Shown: piece by piece, positions 58,807-64,000 of the stretch | Position numbering within the stretch: the stretch's first letter is position 1 | How the letters are laid out: every line of letters starts with the position of its first letter | From: Neocallimastix lanati (nom. inval.) | Lineage: Eukaryota > Neocallimastigomycota > Neocallimastigomycetes > Neocallimastigales > Neocallimastigaceae | DNA: 64,000 nt | Direction of reading: 5' to 3' | Assembly (NCBI GenBank): GCA_016946835.1 | Contig: JACVTC010000162.1 | Coordinates: 212,001 to 276,000, forward strand | Made by a program: the position numbers and the translations under genes | Notes under the pieces: model-generated | What the model was told of the DNA's origin: nothing | Database searches by the model: none | The model's input: only the letters and a program-made list of their open reading frames with translations

Positions 58807-61800
58807 TTGAACGAAGTTGAAGATTTAATTCAAAAATTCGAAAACCTTGATTTAGAAATGAACCAAGCAAATAATCAAGGCTTCTTAAGAAACACTCAGA
58901 AAACAGTAAATGATCCACCACTGTTTTCTGGTATCAAGAGGGAATTCGACGGGTTCCTAACCAGAGCCGAAATTGCTATGGAATCCAACCCACATGGAAT
59001 TAATAATGACATTGCAAAAGTCAAATTCATAATTTCTTATTTAATTGGAGAACCTTTAGACTGGGCTTCGTCTTTGAGACGCAACAATGACGAAATTTTG
59101 AATTCCTATGAAAATTTCATTAATGAACTTAGAGCTCGTTATGGTGAAGAAGAAGTTAATACTGTAATTGCTAATGGGAAACTTTGTTCAATCCGTCAAC
59201 ATAAGTTTGGCCACGTTAACGATAACATTAATGAATTCAATAAAGTTGCAAGAAACTCAGACTTCAACGAGTCTGCAAAAATATACATGTTTATCAAAGG
59301 ATTACATTATAAAATGAGAGAACATCTTGCCGTGGTCAATCCGAACCCAAACAATTTAAGAGCTTTGTTTACTGACGTTATTAGCATTGAGAGTTTAACC
59401 AAAAGACACAGTATTAATGAATTTTATTTTCATCAATACAATCACCGAAACAACGCTAGTTCCAGTACACAACTCACTAATAATGATCCCATGGAAGTTG
59501 ACCTCTATCGAATCAAGAGAGGTCAAAGGAATACCAACTATTTCCCATCCAACAAGAAATTGTACCAGGAGAATGTTAACTCTAAGGAAGAAGAAAGAAG
59601 AAAAGGTCTTTGCTACTATTGTAAGCAACCAGGGCATCTAAAATTTAATTGCCCGAACAAGAAGAGGCCCGCTACAGTTAAAATGATCAACAAGAAAGAA
59701 AGAAATGATAATATTGCATCTACTAGCTTAAGAAGAATCAGAAGAATCAACAGCCAAGAAGATATTTTGAAAGTCAGAAAAATTGTTGAAGAGCAAAACT
59801 CACTCTTGACCAAGAAAAGTAACATTATTGATTTTTATATCAAAACAAACGATACAGAAGAAGTAAAGGCAAGAGTTTTGATTGATTCTGGATCAGATCT
59901 TAACTTTATTCACCCAGAATTTGCGAAGGCTTTTGGAATCAAAACCCAACAAATTGAAGAACCATTCCGTGTTACTGGTCTTGGTTACGGAATATCAACA
60001 GTTAAAAAGGAAACGGAGAAGTGCATTTTACGTTTAAAAAATCACTTAGAAACCATTCAATTGTATGTACTCAGAATTCCTGATGTTGATATTATTTTAG
60101 GTCTACCTTGGATTGAGAAGCATTCGCCTTATAATTACCACGACGCAAAGAAGATCTCCTTTGGCTCAGGATTTTGCGCTAGACACTGTAATAACGGTAA
60201 AAGAAGAAGAAAGAACAAGATCAAGAACAAGAAAAAGAACAAAGGAAAAGAATCTGCTACCGACTTGGAAGAAAATAAAATTATTGAAGACTCAAGAAAA
60301 AGAAAATCTTTCTTTGACTCCGATTCCGAATCTGATTCTGAAGAAGAAATTTCTATTCGTGGCCGCCGAACTCGTATTAGAACTTGTACTGAATTTATTA
60401 ATAGTGATAGCGATAGTGATATTAATGATACTTTTATGTTAGATAATTTTAGTGATAGCATTAGTGATAGCGATAATTTTAGTGATAGTGATGATATTAT
60501 TGTTATGAATTGTGATAGTAAAATTAGTAAAAATAGTTTAAAGATCTTAAAGAAAATTTGTGAATCAAGTAAATGTAAGAAATTAAATGTAATTGAAAAA
60601 TGTAATAATGAAAATAATAATTTAAATAAAGATGATGAAAAGGTCGAAGTACCTGAAATCTATTTGATGTTTAAAGAAGTGTTTAATGAAAATAATTGTA
60701 ATGTGTTACCTCCGCATCGTAATTATGATTGTGAGATTAAATTAAAAGATAATTGTAGTTTATTTTATGGACCGTTGTATCCTTTAACTGAGACGGAGAG
60801 AGAAGAATTAAAGAAATATTTAGAAGAAAATTTAAAAAAGGGTTTTATTAGAAAATCTTATTCTCCCGCTGGAGCACCTATTTTATTTGTTAGAAAAAAG
60901 GATGGTACATATAGATTAGTTATTGATTATAGAAAATTAAATGAAATGACCATCCGTAACTCTTACCCTCTTCCTTTAATTAGTGAATTGTTGGATAGAG
61001 TTAAAGGTGCTAAATATTTTACTAAGTTAGATTTAAAATCTGCCTATAACTTAGTAAGAATTAAAGAAGGTGACGAGTACAAAACTGCCTTTCGCACAAG
61101 ATATGGGCACTTTGAATATCTCGTTATGCCTTTTGGGCTTAAGAATGCCCCTGCTACATTCCAACATTTTATAAATGATGTTCTCAGTGATTACTTAGAT
61201 GATTTTGTAATCTCTTATATTGATGACATTTTAATTTATTCTAATACTTTAGAAGAACATCATGTACATGTCAAGAAAGTTTTAAGAAAATTGTTAGAGA
61301 ATCATTTAGTTGTTAAATTAGAAAAGTGTGAATTTGATGTAACTGAAACTACTTTTCTTGGTTATGTTTTATCAAGAGATGGAATTAAAATGGATAAAGA
61401 AAAAGTTAAAGCAATTTTAGATTGGCCTGCTCCAACAAACGTTAAAGAAATTCAATCGTTTATTGGACTTTGTAATTATTACAGAATTTTTATTAAAGAC
61501 TTTGCGAAAATTGCAAATCCTCTCCACAAATTAACTAGAAAAAATGTTCCTTTTAATTGGAGTTCTGAACAACAAAAAGCGTTTGATACTTTAAAAGAAT
61601 TATTTACTACTGCTCCTATTTTGAAACATCCTGATAGCAACAAACAATTCATTGTTGAAACTGATGCTAGTAATTTTGCTGTTGGTGCAATTCTTTCTCA
61701 GGAATTTGATGGGCATTTGCATCCAATTGCTTTTATTTCTACTAGCTTAACTAAATCCCAAAGAAATTACCCTATCTATGACAAAGAACTTCTTGCTATT

Positions 61801-63627
61801 AAAGTTGCATTGGAAGGATGGAGACATTACTTAGAAGGAGCTCGCCATCAGTTTATTATTTATACTGATCATAAAAATTTAACCTTTCCTCGAAAACCCG
61901 AACTCCTTTCCCAACGTCAAATCCGTTGGTATGAATTCTTATCTAGATTTGATTTTAAACTAATTTACAGAGCTGGTAAAAAGTCAGGTAAACCAGATAT
62001 TTTATCCAGACGTAGTGATCATTTATTTGCTAGTGTTCGTCCTATTTCATGCGTTATTAATTCATGTAGTTTTAAGAATGATTCTTTAATCTCCTCTATT
62101 CATGATTCTCTAGCTAATGATGAATTCTATTGCAAAATAACTGAATTTCTTAAAAATGATAAATCAAAAGATCCCCCTTTTAGTAAAATCGATAAATTTT
62201 CTCTTGACAAAAATGGTTATTTACTTTTTGAAAATTTAATTTATGTTCCCAATAAAATTAGAATAAGAGTTTTAGAACTCCATCATGACTCTATTTCTGC
62301 TGGTCATTTTGGAATTAATAAAACTATTGAACTTATTTCTCGTAATTTCTGGTGGCCTAAATTACAAAAAGATGTTAAAATGTTTATTAAATCTTGTGAA
62401 ATTTGTTCAAAATCCAAAATCCCAAGACATAAGCCATATGGTTTACTTTCTCCACTTTCTACACCAAATAGAGCCTGGTCTGCTATCTCTATGGATTTTA
62501 TTGTTGAACTTCCGAAATCCAAAGATATGACCACTATAATGGTTGTTGTGGATCGCTTAACTAAAATGGCTCATTTTATACCATTTAGATGTCTTCCTAC
62601 TGCTTCTATTGCTGCTGATTCTTTCATTGCTAATATTTTTAAACTTCATGGTTTCCCCGATTCTATTATTTCTGATCGTGGTTCTCAATTTACCTCTGAT
62701 TTTTGGAATCGTCTTTGCTCTCTTTTAAATATTAAGCATTCTTTTTCTACTGCTAATCACCCGCAGACTGATGGTCAAACGGAGAGGGTGAACTCGATAT
62801 TGGAACAATATCTTCGTTGTTTCATTAACGAAAAACAAAATAATTGGTTTGATTTATTACCTTTTGCAGAATTTTCTTATAACAATACTTTACAACAATC
62901 AATAAATCAATCACCATTTTTTGCAAATTATGGATTTAATCCAAAGTTTAATCCTGAGATTCCTTCAAACGAGAATCCACATAGAGCTGAAAAAAGAATA
63001 TTGAATATTAACGAAAACATAAAGTTTTTAAAAGAAAATTTAGAACAAGCAAAAAAGACTTATAAAAAATATGCAGATTTAAAAAGAATGGATTCTCCTG
63101 ATTTTAAAGTAGGAAATAAAGTTTATCTTTTAAAGGGTAATACAACAAAGAAAAATAAAAAATTATCTGATCAACTAATAGGACCCTTTGAAATCATTAG
63201 AAAAGTTAGTGATTTAGCGTATGAACTTAAACTTCCTAATAATATGCGCTGTCACCCTGTATTCCATGTTTCGCTCCTCGAACCTTACCATGAAAATGAA
63301 TTCCCAAACAGAAGAAATACTCGTAGAAGAAATATTAATCTTACTACGGATACAATTAATAGAAGTCCTGAAAGAATAATTAAAATGAAAACTTTTAACA
63401 ATAAAAATCGTTACTTGATTAAATGGAAAGGATGCGATTCTAATGAAAATACTTGGATCGATGAAGATCAAATTTTTGATAAACAATTAATACAAGAATA
63501 CTATAGAAAAGAAAAGAAGAATAAATCTTCGAATATTAACAATGAATTTTGCCAACTACCTGAAGATTCGAACGAGTACTATGTTAGGCATAAATATCAA
63601 CCTTTTGTGATCGATCTTCCTTCCTAA
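58807..63627 (+). CDS. Gy3 gag-pol polyprotein (1606 codons from TTG)
   Basis: A single frame encodes all retrotransposon functions. With TTG 58807 as residue 1: gag capsid about 30-200 (VNDPPLFSGIKREFDGFLTR); CCHC knuckle 269-282; aspartic protease with DSG at 360-362; acidic Ser/Asp-rich linker about 500-570 with RGRR; RT from about 634 with YIDD at 804-807; RNase H with D953; integrase zinc finger from H1159-H1160 to C1197 and C1200; catalytic D1230, D1290 and E1326 (35 residues between the last two); chromodomain about 1535-1570 (RYLIKWKGCDSNENTWIDED). The chromodomain would steer integration to marked chromatin. The first ATG is at 58858 (residue 18). The earlier TTG start is chosen because the 16-17 codons before the first ATG are conserved in Gy1 and Gy4. 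Gag and pol share one frame, so gag:pol balance would need protein processing or another control. Confidence 0.96.
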   Translation: MNEVEDLIQKFENLDLEMNQANNQGFLRNTQKTVNDPPLFSGIKREFDGFLTRAEIAMESNPHGINNDIAKVKFIISYLIGEPLDWASSLRRNNDEILNSYENFINELRARYGEEEVNTVIANGKLCSIRQHKFGHVNDNINEFNKVARNSDFNESAKIYMFIKGLHYKMREHLAVVNPNPNNLRALFTDVISIESLTKRHSINEFYFHQYNHRNNASSSTQLTNNDPMEVDLYRIKRGQRNTNYFPSNKKLYQENVNSKEEERRKGLCYYCKQPGHLKFNCPNKKRPATVKMINKKERNDNIASTSLRRIRRINSQEDILKVRKIVEEQNSLLTKKSNIIDFYIKTNDTEEVKARVLIDSGSDLNFIHPEFAKAFGIKTQQIEEPFRVTGLGYGISTVKKETEKCILRLKNHLETIQLYVLRIPDVDIILGLPWIEKHSPYNYHDAKKISFGSGFCARHCNNGKRRRKNKIKNKKKNKGKESATDLEENKIIEDSRKRKSFFDSDSESDSEEEISIRGRRTRIRTCTEFINSDSDSDINDTFMLDNFSDSISDSDNFSDSDDIIVMNCDSKISKNSLKILKKICESSKCKKLNVIEKCNNENNNLNKDDEKVEVPEIYLMFKEVFNENNCNVLPPHRNYDCEIKLKDNCSLFYGPLYPLTETEREELKKYLEENLKKGFIRKSYSPAGAPILFVRKKDGTYRLVIDYRKLNEMTIRNSYPLPLISELLDRVKGAKYFTKLDLKSAYNLVRIKEGDEYKTAFRTRYGHFEYLVMPFGLKNAPATFQHFINDVLSDYLDDFVISYIDDILIYSNTLEEHHVHVKKVLRKLLENHLVVKLEKCEFDVTETTFLGYVLSRDGIKMDKEKVKAILDWPAPTNVKEIQSFIGLCNYYRIFIKDFAKIANPLHKLTRKNVPFNWSSEQQKAFDTLKELFTTAPILKHPDSNKQFIVETDASNFAVGAILSQEFDGHLHPIAFISTSLTKSQRNYPIYDKELLAIKVALEGWRHYLEGARHQFIIYTDHKNLTFPRKPELLSQRQIRWYEFLSRFDFKLIYRAGKKSGKPDILSRRSDHLFASVRPISCVINSCSFKNDSLISSIHDSLANDEFYCKITEFLKNDKSKDPPFSKIDKFSLDKNGYLLFENLIYVPNKIRIRVLELHHDSISAGHFGINKTIELISRNFWWPKLQKDVKMFIKSCEICSKSKIPRHKPYGLLSPLSTPNRAWSAISMDFIVELPKSKDMTTIMVVVDRLTKMAHFIPFRCLPTASIAADSFIANIFKLHGFPDSIISDRGSQFTSDFWNRLCSLLNIKHSFSTANHPQTDGQTERVNSILEQYLRCFINEKQNNWFDLLPFAEFSYNNTLQQSINQSPFFANYGFNPKFNPEIPSNENPHRAEKRILNINENIKFLKENLEQAKKTYKKYADLKRMDSPDFKVGNKVYLLKGNTTKKNKKLSDQLIGPFEIIRKVSDLAYELKLPNNMRCHPVFHVSLLEPYHENEFPNRRNTRRRNINLTTDTINRSPERIIKMKTFNNKNRYLIKWKGCDSNENTWIDEDQIFDKQLIQEYYRKEKKNKSSNINNEFCQLPEDSNEYYVRHKYQPFVIDLPS

Positions 63628-63648
63628 AGTTAATCTCGCAGGAGCTCG

Positions 63649-63664
63649 ACTTAAAGGGCGAGAT
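63649..63664 (+). promoter_or_regulatory. Gy3 polypurine tract
   Basis: TTAAAGGGCGAGAT lies directly before the 3' LTR and primes second-strand DNA synthesis in this element class. Confidence 0.85.
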
Positions 63665-64000
63665 TGTAAAGATATTATTAATATCTTTAAATAATTTTAA
63701 TTAAATTTAATCATAAATTTAAGTAAAATTAAAATAAATTTATTTGAAACCACGTGTATAAAATTATTGAAAATATTTTTAACATAATTTCGATTTTTTC
63801 CCAATCATACTAATAAATTAAAAATTTCTCTTGTGAAACTAGTATTTGAAAATCATTTCTTTTTATGTAATTTAATTTAAATAATAAGAGTTAAGGTTTT
63901 TCACAAGATAAATTAACAACATGAAACTATGCAATTAATCATGTTGAAACTTACGGCATTTTATGCTAAATTTATATTAAATAATTATGACAACTTTTAT
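63665..64000 (+). repeat. Gy3 3' LTR (partial, cut by window end)
   Basis: The first 336 bases match 57436-57771 with a single difference. Confidence 0.95.

Larger units (their letters stand above)
57436..64000 (+). mobile_element. Gy3, intact chromodomain Ty3/gypsy retrotransposon
   Basis: 5' LTR, primer site, one uninterrupted polyprotein frame, purine tract and the first 336 bases of the 3' LTR are all present; the window ends inside the 3' LTR. The LTRs differ at one position (G at 57709, A at 63938). Every catalytic motif is conserved. This is the only element here that looks able to move by itself, and a possible helper for the deleted relatives. Confidence 0.95.

Noticed and set aside
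1-64000. Bacterial or organellar origin
   Set aside because: LTR retrotransposons, a pol III SINE, MULEs and chromodomains are nuclear eukaryotic features; no operons or organelle genes are seen.

Overview
The window is a very AT-rich stretch of a eukaryotic genome, most likely fungal, and reads as a transposon graveyard with one young resident. I found no convincing host gene. By eye G+C is about 10-15% between elements and about 30% in intact retroelement genes. Asn/Lys-rich proteins, long poly-A/T tracts, chromodomain Ty3/gypsy elements, Ty1/copia elements and FLYWCH-type MULE transposases fit an anaerobic gut fungus (Neocallimastigomycota) best. A TE-rich microsporidian is the main alternative. 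No marker gene is present, so this placement is an inference.

Layout. 1-4760: minus-strand Ty3/gypsy pol remnants around two solo LTRs (families here called A and B). 5190-5375: a 5'-truncated SINE. 5660-9900: a decayed minus-strand Ty1/copia element. 11041-11985: a copia fragment split by a complete 450-bp tRNA-derived SINE with a perfect 16-bp target duplication. 12900-13370: a solo LTR B. 13371-18000: AT-rich DNA with almost nothing recognisable. 18000-23670: plus-strand pieces of gypsy and copia elements joined end to end, one interrupted by an LTR B. 23715-26140: a MULE with a decayed FLYWCH/DDE transposase. 26144-32166: a nearly full gypsy element on the minus strand (Gy1). 33172-36651: a deleted relative (Gy2).

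36652-41695: a three-level nest. An LTR A is split by an LTR B, which is split by a 3.8-kb LTR element (37735-41553). That element has no polymerase but carries two unrecognised minus-strand ORFs between two unlike LTRs. 41718-48200: a structurally complete copia element with matching LTRs, a 5-bp target duplication and a roughly 500-residue Asn-rich linker between integrase and reverse transcriptase. 48240-49617: LTR plus start of gag of another gypsy (Gy4). 50508-53438: a second MULE whose transposase is cut short by a large TTTTA-based satellite. 55915-56694: a broken gag. 57436-64000: an intact chromodomain Ty3/gypsy element (Gy3) with one polyprotein ORF, whose visible 3' LTR differs from the 5' LTR at one of 336 bases.

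How the parts relate. Gy1-Gy4 share one architecture: LTR starting TGTAAA, a minisatellite near the LTR 3' end, a 2-nt spacer, a TGG primer-binding site, a gag frame beginning upstream of the first ATG at a near-cognate codon, and where still present a fused gag-pol, a chromodomain and a purine tract of the AAAGGGCGAGA type. Gy3 could supply enzymes to the others. The polymerase-less 37735-41553 element would also need a helper, and the SINE needs a LINE partner that is not in the window. The strongest leads are the two-ORF element, the apparent non-AUG gag starts, the structured SINE tail and the LTR minisatellites.
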